In this document: piece after piece, positions 1 to 8,123 of the stretch
Layout of the letters: every line of letters begins with the position of its first letter
How positions within the stretch are numbered: the first letter of the stretch is position 1
The notes under the pieces: generated by a model
The model's database searches: none
Seen by the model: only the letters and a program-made list of their open reading frames with translations
Told to the model about the DNA's origin: nothing
Translations under genes and position numbers: made by a program
DNA from: JAAXHB01 sp965221635
Lineage (GTDB): Bacteria; Actinomycetota; Acidimicrobiia; Acidimicrobiales; Aldehydirespiratoraceae
Direction of reading: 5' to 3'
DNA length: 64,000 nt
Assembly (NCBI GenBank): GCA_965221635.1
Contig: OZ244902.1
Span: 1,612,001-1,676,000, forward strand

Positions 1-1
1 G

Positions 2-2257
2 CGGCGACCGGCGGCCGAGATCGCCGAGGTGGTGCGCTGCTACCAGCAGCGGCGCCCCGCGGCGCCCACCCACCTGATCGAGGAGGCGTTCGCCCTCGCG
101 GCCAGGGCACACCAAGGCCAACAGCGCATCTCGGGCGGGCAGTACATATCGCATCCGTTGGCGGTGGCCACCATCGTTGCCCGTCTCGGCCTCGACGACG
201 TCACCATCGCCGCGGCGCTGCTGCACGACGCGGTGGAGGACACCAGCGTGGATCTCGCCGAGATCAGCGAGAACCTCGGCGCCGAGGTTGCCGCCATAGT
301 CGACGGGCTCACCAAGCTCGACAGGGTCCACTACGACAGCCGCGAGGAACAGCAAGCCGCGTCGGTTCGCAAGATGATCGTGGCCATAGCGCGCGACCTG
401 CGGGTGCTGATCGTGAAGCTCGCCGACCGGCTCCACAACCTGCAAACCCTGGCGGTGCTGTCGGCTTACAAGCAGGAGTACATCGCCCGCGAGAGCCTCG
501 ACCTCTATGCGCCGTTGGCGCATCGTCTCGGCATGCAGGAAATGAGACAGCAAATCGAGGACTTGGCCTTCGCGGCGCTCGAACCGCGTCGTTACGCCGA
601 GATCGACCAGATGGTGCATCAGCGTGCCCCCGAGCGTGACGTTTACTTGTCGAGGGTGCTTGACCAGGTGAGGGCCCGCCTCGCCGAGGTGGGCATCCGC
701 GCCGAGATCACCGGGCGGCCCAAGCACATCTGGTCGATTTACGAGAAGATGGTGGTGAAGGGTCGCTCTTTTGAGGACATCTTCGACCTGGTGGGCATAA
801 GGGTGGTGGCCCACAACGTGCGGGACTGCTACGCCGCGCTCGGTTCGATTCACGCCACCTGGCGGCCGGTGCAGGGCCGTTTCAAGGACTACATCGCCAT
901 GCCGAAGTTCAACTTCTACCAGTCGTTGCACACCACGGTGGTGGGCCCGCTGGGCAAGTCGATGGAGGTGCAGATCCGCACCGCCGACATGCACGCCCGA
1001 GCCGAGTTCGGTGTGGCCGCGCACTGGGAGTACAAGTCCGATTCGCCTGCCGACATTGCCTGGCTGGGAAGGATCATCGACTGGGAACAGGAAACGTCGG
1101 ACCCCGCGGAGTTCATGAACAACTTGAAGACCGACCTCTACACGGACGAGGTTTACGTCTTCACACCTCAGGGCATGGTGGTGGAGCTGCCCACCGGCGC
1201 AACCCCGGTGGATTTTGCGTACAGCATCCACACCGAGGTTGGTCACGCTTGTGTCGGCGCCAAGGTGAACGGGCGTCTCGTGGCGCTCAACACTCAGCTC
1301 GAATCGGGCGACGCGGTGGAGATCCTCACCTCCAAAACGCCCGGCGCGGGCCCGAGCCGGGACTGGCTCAAGTTCGTGGCGAGCCGCCGGGCCGCCAACA
1401 AGATCAAGCAGTGGTACCTGCGCGAACGCCGCGCCGATGCCATCGAGCACGGCCGCGACGACCTCATTCAGGCGCTGCGACGCGAGGGGCTGCCGGCGAG
1501 GCGCCTCCTCAAGGACGAGATCTTCGCCACGGTTGCGTCCCAGCTCAACCACACCGACACGGAGTCGTTGTTCGCGGCGATCGGTGAGGGCCACCAGTCC
1601 GCAGCGTCGGTGGCGGGCCGATTCGCAAGGATTCTGCAGGGAGACGAGGAGTCAGAGGCCGGGCACGGCAGCGAGCGTGAGCAGCTTCCCACCACGGCGC
1701 GTCGCCGTGCCGAGCAGCGCCGGGCGCGTTACGGCGCGGGCGTTCACGTGGAAGGCCTGGACGACATCCTGATCCGCTTGTCGCAGTGCTGCGGCCCGGT
1801 GCCGCCCGATGAGATCATCGGCTACGTCACCCGGGGCCGGGGCGTGTCGGTGCATCGCAGCGACTGCCTGAACGCCAACTTGTTGGCCGAGGAGGAAGGC
1901 GACCGTCTCATCGAGGTGGAATGGGACGCCGACCACGGCGGCTTTTTCACCACCACCATTTCCGTTCACGCCCTGGACCGGGCCGGTTTGTTGCGCGACG
2001 TGGGCGACGTGCTGGCCCAGCACAAGATCAGCGTGATCAGCTCCAAGTCGGTGGTGGGAGCGGATTGCATTTCGCGCATGAACTTCGAGTTCGAACTGGC
2101 CGACGTGTCACAGCTCGATTCGGTGCTGTCGTCGGTGTTGGGCCTTGAGGGGGTGTTCGACGCGTACCGGGTGATGGCCGGACGGCGCCGCCGGCACAAC
2201 CTGTCCTCCAAGGAATCACGCGAGCAGGCCTCGGTTCCCGCGGCCTCCAACACCTGA
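2..2257 (+). CDS. rel: RelA/SpoT-family bifunctional (p)ppGpp synthetase/hydrolase, 5' partial
   Basis: Stringent-response enzyme that makes ppGpp/pppGpp from GTP or GDP and ATP and hydrolyses it again in the cytoplasm. The frame is already open at the left edge, so the N-terminus is missing; the first in-window start (GTG 29) lies inside the protein. Domains in order: HD hydrolase with HDAVED (nt 224-241), synthetase with RFKD (nt 878-889), TGS domain (about nt 1130-1330), a CC-containing zinc-finger-like region near nt 1785, and a C-terminal ACT domain (about nt 1945-2200). RFKD is the bifunctional-type motif; pure synthetases such as E. coli RelA carry EXDD there. The intact HD motif also argues that hydrolase activity is kept. 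It is followed by a hairpin and hisS, a common actinobacterial order. Confidence 0.95.
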   Translation, partial: RRPAAEIAEVVRCYQQRRPAAPTHLIEEAFALAARAHQGQQRISGGQYISHPLAVATIVARLGLDDVTIAAALLHDAVEDTSVDLAEISENLGAEVAAIVDGLTKLDRVHYDSREEQQAASVRKMIVAIARDLRVLIVKLADRLHNLQTLAVLSAYKQEYIARESLDLYAPLAHRLGMQEMRQQIEDLAFAALEPRRYAEIDQMVHQRAPERDVYLSRVLDQVRARLAEVGIRAEITGRPKHIWSIYEKMVVKGRSFEDIFDLVGIRVVAHNVRDCYAALGSIHATWRPVQGRFKDYIAMPKFNFYQSLHTTVVGPLGKSMEVQIRTADMHARAEFGVAAHWEYKSDSPADIAWLGRIIDWEQETSDPAEFMNNLKTDLYTDEVYVFTPQGMVVELPTGATPVDFAYSIHTEVGHACVGAKVNGRLVALNTQLESGDAVEILTSKTPGAGPSRDWLKFVASRRAANKIKQWYLRERRADAIEHGRDDLIQALRREGLPARRLLKDEIFATVASQLNHTDTESLFAAIGEGHQSAASVAGRFARILQGDEESEAGHGSEREQLPTTARRRAEQRRARYGAGVHVEGLDDILIRLSQCCGPVPPDEIIGYVTRGRGVSVHRSDCLNANLLAEEEGDRLIEVEWDADHGGFFTTTISVHALDRAGLLRDVGDVLAQHKISVISSKSVVGADCISRMNFEFELADVSQLDSVLSSVLGLEGVFDAYRVMAGRRRRHNLSSKESREQASVPAASNT

Positions 2258-2330
2258 CCCCGCTCCACCCCGCCGCAACCGCCACCGGCGCCAAGCCCTG
2301 CCACCAACCGCACCGGTTTCGCCTGCCACG

Positions 2331-2359
2331 GCCGGCCCGGAGGCTTTGTTCGGGCCGGC
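2331..2359 (+). terminator. Hairpin terminator candidate after rel
   Basis: Perfect 9-bp inverted repeat (GCCGGCCCG / CGGGCCGGC) with an 11-nt loop, 74 nt after the rel stop and before the hisS promoter. It has no clear T-tract, as is common for terminators in high-GC actinobacteria. Confidence 0.5.
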
Positions 2360-2448
2360 TTCGTGTGGTTGTGGCGTGCCGACGGGTCCGCAGCCTCGGT
2401 GGCGCGCCGCGGCGAGGTCGCCTCGGCATTCATTCCGGTGTGCGCCGG

Positions 2449-2454
2449 TAACCT
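2449..2454 (+). promoter_or_regulatory. -10 element of a leaderless hisS promoter
   Basis: TAACCT in the context GCCGGTAACCT, 8 nt before the GTG start of hisS. Position and sequence match the -10-like elements before rarA, aroB, def and others in this window. It implies transcription starting at or next to the start codon. Confidence 0.5.
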
Positions 2455-2462
2455 CGCCGGTC

Positions 2463-3815
2463 GTGACCCGACCGCTGTTTCGAGCACCTCAGGGCACCCG
2501 CGACATCCTCGCGCCGGAGTCGACGCGTCGCCGGATGTTGGTGTCGCAGTTCGCCGATCTGGCCGGGCGCGCCGGGTTCGATTTGCTGGAATCGCCGATC
2601 TTCGAGCATCTCGGCGTGTTCAAACGCCTTGGCGAGTCCACCGATGTGGTCACCAAGGAACTGTTCGAGTTCGACGACCGCTCCGAGCCGCCGCACCGGC
2701 TGGCGTTGCGACCCGAACTAACAGCGGGCGTTTGCCGCGCCTTCGCGCAGCACCGTCCGACCACCCCGTGGAAGGTGTGGTACGAGGGCCCGCAGTTCCG
2801 TTACGAACGCCCCCAGGCGGGCCGTTACCGGCAGTTCAGCCAGATCGGCGCGGAGACGTTGGGCAGCGACGACCCTTGCGCCGATGTGGAGATCATGGTG
2901 CTGGGGCTTCGCCTGTTGGAGGCTGCGGGCTTGCGGCAGGTGACGCTGCACCTCAACAGCCTCGGCGACGCCAACAGCCGCCCCGCTTACCTTGAGGCGC
3001 TCACCGATTACCTGCAGCGCCGCCGGGGCGACCTTTCCGAACAGTCGGTTGCCACCATGGAACGCAACCCGCTGCGGGTGCTGGACTCCAAACGACCCGA
3101 AGACCAGCAGGCGATAGCCGAGGCGCCGCTGATGGTGGACTTCCTGTCGGGCGATTCCGCGGCCCATTTTCGCCAGGTGTGCGCCGGGCTGGAGGCGCTG
3201 GGCGCCCGGTACGAACTGTCCCCGAGGCTGGTGCGGGGCCTGGACTACTACACCCGCACCACCTTCGAGTTCGCCTCCGATGCGCTCGACTTCGCCCAGA
3301 ACGCGGTGGGTGGCGGTGGGCGATACGACCGCCTCGTGGAAGACCTCGGCGGCCCGCCCACCCCGGGCATCGGGCTGGCGATGGGCGTGGACAGGATCCT
3401 GCTGGCGTGCGACGCGGAGGGCACTTTCGCCGCGGCCGAGTCGCAGGTGCAGGTGTTCGTGGTGGACACCGCCACCGGAGGCGAGGCCGCGATGGTGTTG
3501 TGTGACCGGCTGAGGCGTGCCGGTGTGGGCGCCACCCAGGCGTTCGGGGGGCGTTCCATGAAAGCCCAAATGAAGGTGGCAGACCGCTCCGGCGCCGCTG
3601 TGGCGTTGATCGTGGGCCCAGACGAGCACGAACAGGGCACCGTGAGCGTGCGCAACCTGCGTGGCGGCGGTGAACAGCAACTGGTGCCATCAGCCGACGC
3701 GGTTGCCGCGGCGCGCGCCGCCCTGGCTGCCTCTGATGCCCAAACGAGCCAACCCCGGACAAGCCAAGACCAGGCAAGCCAACCCCAACAAAGCGAACAA
3801 GGGGGCCGGCAATGA
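2463..3815 (+). CDS. hisS: Histidyl-tRNA synthetase
   Basis: Class II aminoacyl-tRNA synthetase that charges tRNA-His with histidine. The start is placed at GTG 2463 because the conserved N-terminus (TRPLFRAPQGTRDIL) begins there and a -10 element sits just upstream; in-frame sequence further 5' is not HisRS-like. At 450 aa it is of normal length for the family. Visible are motif 2 (RYERPQAGRYRQFSQIGAE, about residue 112), the histidine-specific RGLDYYTRTTFEF (about 258) and motif 3 (GIGLAMGVDRIL, about 302), followed by the anticodon-binding domain. The last 25 or so residues are a Q/S-rich tail. The stop overlaps the aspS start by 4 nt, so the two synthetases are probably translationally coupled. 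Confidence 0.95.
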   Translation: MTRPLFRAPQGTRDILAPESTRRRMLVSQFADLAGRAGFDLLESPIFEHLGVFKRLGESTDVVTKELFEFDDRSEPPHRLALRPELTAGVCRAFAQHRPTTPWKVWYEGPQFRYERPQAGRYRQFSQIGAETLGSDDPCADVEIMVLGLRLLEAAGLRQVTLHLNSLGDANSRPAYLEALTDYLQRRRGDLSEQSVATMERNPLRVLDSKRPEDQQAIAEAPLMVDFLSGDSAAHFRQVCAGLEALGARYELSPRLVRGLDYYTRTTFEFASDALDFAQNAVGGGGRYDRLVEDLGGPPTPGIGLAMGVDRILLACDAEGTFAAAESQVQVFVVDTATGGEAAMVLCDRLRRAGVGATQAFGGRSMKAQMKVADRSGAAVALIVGPDEHEQGTVSVRNLRGGGEQQLVPSADAVAAARAALAASDAQTSQPRTSQDQASQPQQSEQGGRQ

Positions 3816-5638
3816 CAGCCGATAGAAGCGTGTCCACAACAGCCATGCGCACCGACCTGTGCGGCGACCTGCGCCTCGATGACGTGGGCCGAGAGGTGAG
3901 CGTGTGCGGTTGGGTGGATCGTCGCCGAGAGCACAGCGAACATCTGGCGTTTTTGGATGTGCGAGATCACAGCGGCGTGGTGCAGTGCGTGGTGGACGGC
4001 GCCCGCGACCTGCGATCCGAGTACGTGGTGCGGGTGCGTGGCATCGTTGTGGTGCGACCCGCCGACACCGCCAACCCTCGCATCGCCACAGGCGACATCG
4101 AATTGCACGACTGCGAAGTGGAGGTGCTCTCCGAAGCGCAACCCCCGCCTTTCCGCTTGCACGACCCTATGGGGTCTCAACAGTCCCAAACCGAGGAAAC
4201 GCTGCGGTTGCGTCACCGTTACGTGGACTTGCGCAAGCCCCGCATGCAGCGCAACCTCCGCGCCCGGGCGCTGGTGAACTCGGCGGTGCGCCGCGCCATG
4301 GACGATCAGGGTTTCGTGGAGGTGGAGACACCACTGCTGGTGGCGTCCACACCCGAAGGCGCACGGGATTTCGTGGTGCCGTCACGCAAGGAACCCGGTT
4401 CGTTTTACGCGCTGCCCCAAAGCCCGCAGATCTTCAAACAGCTCACCATGCTCGGCGGCCTCGACCGCTACTACCAGATCGCCCGCTGCCTCCGAGACGA
4501 AGACCTTCGCGCCGACCGCCAGTTCGAGTTCTCACAACTCGACGTGGAGGCGTCCTTCGTGGAACGAGACGACGTGTTCGGCTTCGTGGAGCGCGCCGTG
4601 GCCGACGCCACCGAAGCCGTAACCGGGGCGGCGCCCGACGCGTTCGCACGAATGACCTGGCATGACGCCATGGAGCGTTTCGGATCGGACAAGCCCGACA
4701 CCCGCTTCGGCCTGGAGCTGACCGAACTCACCGAGGTGTTCAGCGAAACCAAGGCTCGAGTGTTCCAAGCGCCCTGCGTGAAGGGCCTTTGCCTGCCCGG
4801 CGGCGCCGAGTCGCTGTCTCGCAGCCGGGTGGACGAGCTTGTGGGGTTCGCGCAGCGTTGGGGTGCCAAGGGCCTGGCCTGGATGCGTGTGATCGCAGCA
4901 CCGGAGGGTGCCGAGGCCGGATCAACCGGCGATGCGCCAACGGTGCTCGACGGTGGGGTGGCCAAGTTTCTGTCCGGGGCTGAAGCCCAACAGGTGATCT
5001 CCCGGCTTGGGGCCACAGCGGGTGACATGGTGTTCTTGGTGGCCGACGAACGCCCGATGGTGCGCCAGGTGCTCGGCAGGCTGCGCTTGGAACTGGGCAG
5101 CCCAGCGCAGGCCGACGACACGTTGCATTTCGTGTGGGTCACCGACTTTCCGCTGTTTGAGGCGGTGGGCGCCGATGGTGTGCCGGTGCCGTCACATCAC
5201 CCGTTCACGATGCCCCATCCCGATGACCTGGACGCGCTGATGGCGCCCGAGGTGTCACCCGAGGTGCTGCTCGCCACCCGCAGCCAGGCGTACGACCTGG
5301 TGCTCAACGGATGGGAACTGGGGTCGGGAAGCGTTCGGATCCACCGCGGCGATGTCCAAAGCCGCATCTTCGAGCTGCTCGGCATCAGCGCGCAGCAGGC
5401 CCGTGAACGCTTCGGGTTCCTGCTGGATGCTTTCGCATACGGCGCCCCGCCGCACGCCGGTTTCGCGGTGGGTTTGGATCGGCTCACCGCGTTGCTGCTG
5501 GGCGAGGAGAACATTCGTGAGGTGATCGCCTTCCCCAAGACCCAGTCCGGCGCCGATCCGCTCACCAGCGCGCCCAGCCCGATAGCCGCCGCTCACCTGA
5601 AGGAGCTAGGCCTGGGGGTGCTTCCCCGCAACGACTAG
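3812..5638 (+). CDS. aspS: Aspartyl-tRNA synthetase, probably non-discriminating (Asp/Asn)
   Basis: Class II synthetase of the bacterial AspRS type (608 aa, normal length): an N-terminal OB-fold anticodon domain, a catalytic core with LPQSPQIFKQ and RCLRDEDLRADRQFEFSQLD, an inserted GAD-like domain, and C-terminal motif 3 (GFAVGLDRLTALLLG). In the anticodon domain the motif reads RRREHSEHLAFLDV, with His41 where strictly Asp-specific enzymes carry Leu. In characterised enzymes such as Pseudomonas aeruginosa AspRS, His here goes with non-discriminating charging of tRNA-Asn, which is then corrected by GatCAB. Start ATG 3812 overlaps the hisS stop; ATG 3845 is an alternative that removes 11 residues. 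Confidence 0.95.
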   Translation: MTADRSVSTTAMRTDLCGDLRLDDVGREVSVCGWVDRRREHSEHLAFLDVRDHSGVVQCVVDGARDLRSEYVVRVRGIVVVRPADTANPRIATGDIELHDCEVEVLSEAQPPPFRLHDPMGSQQSQTEETLRLRHRYVDLRKPRMQRNLRARALVNSAVRRAMDDQGFVEVETPLLVASTPEGARDFVVPSRKEPGSFYALPQSPQIFKQLTMLGGLDRYYQIARCLRDEDLRADRQFEFSQLDVEASFVERDDVFGFVERAVADATEAVTGAAPDAFARMTWHDAMERFGSDKPDTRFGLELTELTEVFSETKARVFQAPCVKGLCLPGGAESLSRSRVDELVGFAQRWGAKGLAWMRVIAAPEGAEAGSTGDAPTVLDGGVAKFLSGAEAQQVISRLGATAGDMVFLVADERPMVRQVLGRLRLELGSPAQADDTLHFVWVTDFPLFEAVGADGVPVPSHHPFTMPHPDDLDALMAPEVSPEVLLATRSQAYDLVLNGWELGSGSVRIHRGDVQSRIFELLGISAQQARERFGFLLDAFAYGAPPHAGFAVGLDRLTALLLGEENIREVIAFPKTQSGADPLTSAPSPIAAAHLKELGLGVLPRND

Positions 5639-5730
5639 CCGCTCCGGCTGCTGCCCTGGACGCGGCACGGGCCCACCGAGCCCGACCTCACCGAGCCCGG
5701 CCCACGGAGCCCGGCACAGCCGGTGCCGCG

Positions 5731-5736
5731 TAGGGT
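5731..5736 (+). promoter_or_regulatory. -10 element of a leaderless rarA promoter
   Basis: TAGGGT ends 6 nt before GTG 5743, and no ribosome binding site precedes that GTG. It fits the leaderless pattern seen at other transcription-unit heads here. Confidence 0.5.
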
Positions 5737-5742
5737 CGCGGC

Positions 5743-7152
5743 GTGGCTGAGGACCTCTTCGCGTCGGCCGCTTCGCAGCGTTTGGCGCAACGCGCTCCGC
5801 TGGCGGACAGGCTGCGACCCCGAAGCCTCGACGAGATCGTTGGGCAGGGCCACCTGCTGGCGCAGGACAAGCCGCTTAGGCAGCTGATCTCCACCGACCG
5901 GTTGTCGTCGGTGATCTTGTGGGGCCCTCCGGGGGTTGGCAAGACGACTTTGGCGCGGGTGGTGGCGCTCACCACCACCAAGGCGTTCGTGGAGCTGTCC
6001 GCGGTGAGCGCCGGTGTGCGCGACGTGCGCGAGGTGATCGAAGCTGCCCGCCGGCGTCTCGGCGCTCACGGTGAGGGCACGATCCTGTTCCTCGACGAGG
6101 TTCACCGTTTCAACAAGGCGCAACAGGATGCGCTTCTGCCGGCGGTGGAGCGTGGCCTGATCGTGCTGATCGGCGCCACCACCGAGAACCCGTATTTCGA
6201 GGTGAACCCGCCGCTGTTGTCGCGTTCCACGCTGTTCCGGCTCGAACCCCTCGGCGCCGAGGCGCTTGCCGAACTGGTGCGCCGCGGCCTGGCGTTTGAG
6301 GGGGTCACCGCGGACACCGACGCGGTGGAGCACCTGGTGGCCCGCAGCGGCGGCGACGGACGCCACGCCCTAACCGGCGCTGAGGTTGCCGCCGCGCTGG
6401 CGATAGCACGCAGCCGAGCCTCCGCTGATGCCGCCCCCGGTGCCTCTGCCGGCGGCGCCGATGCCGGCACGGGCGGCGCGCATGTGACATTGGCCGACGC
6501 CGAGGCCGCGGCGGATGCCAAGGCCGTGCGTTACGGACGTGACGCCCACTACGACGTGATCAGCGCCTTCATCAAGAGCATTCGTGGCTCTGACCCCGAC
6601 GCCGGCCTGTACTGGCTGGCGAGGATGTTGCACGCCGGGGAGGATCCCCGTTTCATCGCCAGGCGCCTGGTGATCCTGGCCTCAGAGGACATCGGCCTCG
6701 CCGACGATCAGGCGGTGGTGGTGGCCGAAGCCGCGGCGCGCGCAGTGGAGTACGTGGGCCTTCCCGAGGCGCAGCTCAACCTGGCCCACGCGGTGGTTCG
6801 CCTGGCGGTGGCGCCCAAATCCAACCGGGTCACCGTGGCGCTGTCCAAAGCCATGGCGGACGCGTCGGCGCAGGGCGCGGGCGAGGTGCCGATGCCGCTG
6901 CGCGACGGTCACTACAAAGGCGCCGCCTCGCTGGGTCACGGCCAGGGCTACCGGTATCCCCACGACCATCCCGACGGCTGGGTGCCTCAGCAGTACCGCC
7001 CCGATGAGGTGGCAGCCAACGTGTACTACGAACCGTCCGGTCACGGCGACGAGGCCCGACTCGAATGGCATCGAACCCACCATCAAGAACACGCAACCGG
7101 CGCAGGCGATCGCCGCCCGGAGCCACCCGACGAGATCGAACAGCGACACTGA
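5743..7152 (+). CDS. rarA: RarA/MgsA-type AAA+ ATPase (replication-associated recombination protein A)
   Basis: Clamp-loader-like AAA+ ATPase that acts at stalled replication forks. Visible: Walker A GPPGVGKTT (residues 61-69), Walker B and the family-specific FLDEVHRFNKAQQD (about 117-129), sensor 1 GATTENPYFEVNPPLLSR, and the conserved C-terminal block around AGLYWLARMLHAGEDPRFI. An Ala/Gly-rich insertion (about 226-245) separates the AAA+ core from the C-terminal tetramerisation domain. The tail after VYYEPSGHG is His/Glu-rich and not conserved. Length 469 aa is normal. The GTG start is supported by the -10 element just upstream. A hairpin follows the stop, so it looks monocistronic. Confidence 0.93.
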   Translation: MAEDLFASAASQRLAQRAPLADRLRPRSLDEIVGQGHLLAQDKPLRQLISTDRLSSVILWGPPGVGKTTLARVVALTTTKAFVELSAVSAGVRDVREVIEAARRRLGAHGEGTILFLDEVHRFNKAQQDALLPAVERGLIVLIGATTENPYFEVNPPLLSRSTLFRLEPLGAEALAELVRRGLAFEGVTADTDAVEHLVARSGGDGRHALTGAEVAAALAIARSRASADAAPGASAGGADAGTGGAHVTLADAEAAADAKAVRYGRDAHYDVISAFIKSIRGSDPDAGLYWLARMLHAGEDPRFIARRLVILASEDIGLADDQAVVVAEAAARAVEYVGLPEAQLNLAHAVVRLAVAPKSNRVTVALSKAMADASAQGAGEVPMPLRDGHYKGAASLGHGQGYRYPHDHPDGWVPQQYRPDEVAANVYYEPSGHGDEARLEWHRTHHQEHATGAGDRRPEPPDEIEQRH

Positions 7153-7176
7153 TCGAACACTGCGCCGGGTGTTCGA
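7153..7176 (+). terminator. Hairpin terminator after rarA
   Basis: Perfect 8-bp inverted repeat TCGAACAC / GTGTTCGA with an 8-nt GC-rich loop, beginning directly after the rarA stop codon and followed by a short T-containing stretch. Confidence 0.6.
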
Positions 7177-7301
7177 GTTTGCCTTCCCCCGACCCGGCGA
7201 TGCGCCTCGACCAGCGTTGCCGGCACACAACACCACGGTCACGGCCCGGAGGAGGTGCCGATAGGGGCTGGTCGTCTCATAGTTGCGGCGGTGTCGGGCG
7301 A

Positions 7302-7307
7302 TAACTT
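7302..7307 (+). promoter_or_regulatory. -10 element upstream of the DUF948-like gene
   Basis: TAACTT, 9 nt before ATG 7317. The spacing predicts a leader of only a few nucleotides, and no ribosome binding site is visible. Confidence 0.4.
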
Positions 7308-7316
7308 GAGTTGCCT

Positions 7317-7760
7317 ATGAGTGCCGTCGATCTGGCCGCGGTCGTGGTGACCGTCGTTTGTCTGCTCACGGTCGCGTTGCTGGGTTTCGCGGTGGTGGCG
7401 TTGGTGCGCTCGCTGCGAGAACTGCGTGCCGTTGTGACCGAGCTTCGAGAGACGGCGCTGCCAATGGTGGACGACCTGCGCAGCACCGTGAACCGTGCCG
7501 ACACCGAACTGCACCGCTTCGACGGGGTGATCAGCAAAGCCGAACGCATCGCGGCCACCGTGGATCTCGCGGGACGGCTCACCTACCGGGCGTTCGCGCC
7601 TCCGCTGGTAAAGAGCGTGTCGCTGCTGGCCGGGATGGGTCACGCCACCCGGCGTCTGCGAGCCCGCCGTCACACCCGCAAGAGCCTGGACGTGGCATCG
7701 AGCGGCACCGCCGGCGCGGCATCCACACGGGCGCTCAAGTCCTCTCGGGAGCGGCGATGA
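7317..7760 (+). CDS. DUF948-like small membrane protein
   Basis: A 147-aa protein with one N-terminal transmembrane segment (about residues 5-28, rich in V, L and A) followed by an amphipathic helical region (SLRELRAVVTELRETALPMV) and a basic tail. This is the layout of DUF948-type proteins found in actinobacteria and Firmicutes, whose function is unknown. ATG 7317 is preferred over TTG 7311 because a -10 element places the transcript start close to it. The stop overlaps the next gene by 4 nt (ATGA), so the two form a unit directly before alaS, an arrangement also seen in other actinobacteria. Confidence 0.7.
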   Translation: MSAVDLAAVVVTVVCLLTVALLGFAVVALVRSLRELRAVVTELRETALPMVDDLRSTVNRADTELHRFDGVISKAERIAATVDLAGRLTYRAFAPPLVKSVSLLAGMGHATRRLRARRHTRKSLDVASSGTAGAASTRALKSSRERR

Positions 7761-8038
7761 GGCGTCTCTTCTGGTTCGGCGCGGCATACGCCGGTGGGGT
7801 TGCCACTGCGCTGTGGGTGCGTCGCAAGGCTCAGCAAGCCGCGCAGCGTTTCATGCCCGGCAGCCTCGGCCGGTCGGTCTCCACCCATTCGCGGCGTGTG
7901 GGCAGCCGGGTGCGCAGCCGTGCCGAGCACACCTCACGTCATTTGCGCCGCCGGGCCGCGGGCCTCGCGGACGACGTGCGTGACGCAGTGGCCGAGGGCC
8001 GCGCCGCCAGTCGCCGCACCGAACGCTCGCTGCGATGA
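7757..8038 (+). CDS. Small basic protein with N-terminal hydrophobic segment
   Basis: A 93-aa protein starting at the ATG of the ATGA overlap with the preceding membrane protein gene. It begins with RRLFWFGAAYAGGVATALWV, a probable single membrane segment. The rest is strongly basic and helical (RVGSRVRSRAEHTSRHLRRR). Small genes of this kind often precede alaS in actinobacteria, but no function is known. The coupling to the DUF948-like gene suggests a joint envelope role; that is inference. Confidence 0.65.
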   Translation: MRRLFWFGAAYAGGVATALWVRRKAQQAAQRFMPGSLGRSVSTHSRRVGSRVRSRAEHTSRHLRRRAAGLADDVRDAVAEGRAASRRTERSLR

Positions 8039-8123
8039 CCCGTCACGCCGAGAACGCCCCGACCCCGACACGGCACCCGTCAACACAGCGCCAACCGACA
8101 CCGCTAGCAAAGGACATGAGCAG

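Noticed and set aside
7358..7756. Upstream extension of the small basic protein gene at 7757
   Set aside because: This part is the out-of-frame shadow of the DUF948-like gene; the ATGA overlap at 7757 gives a better start.
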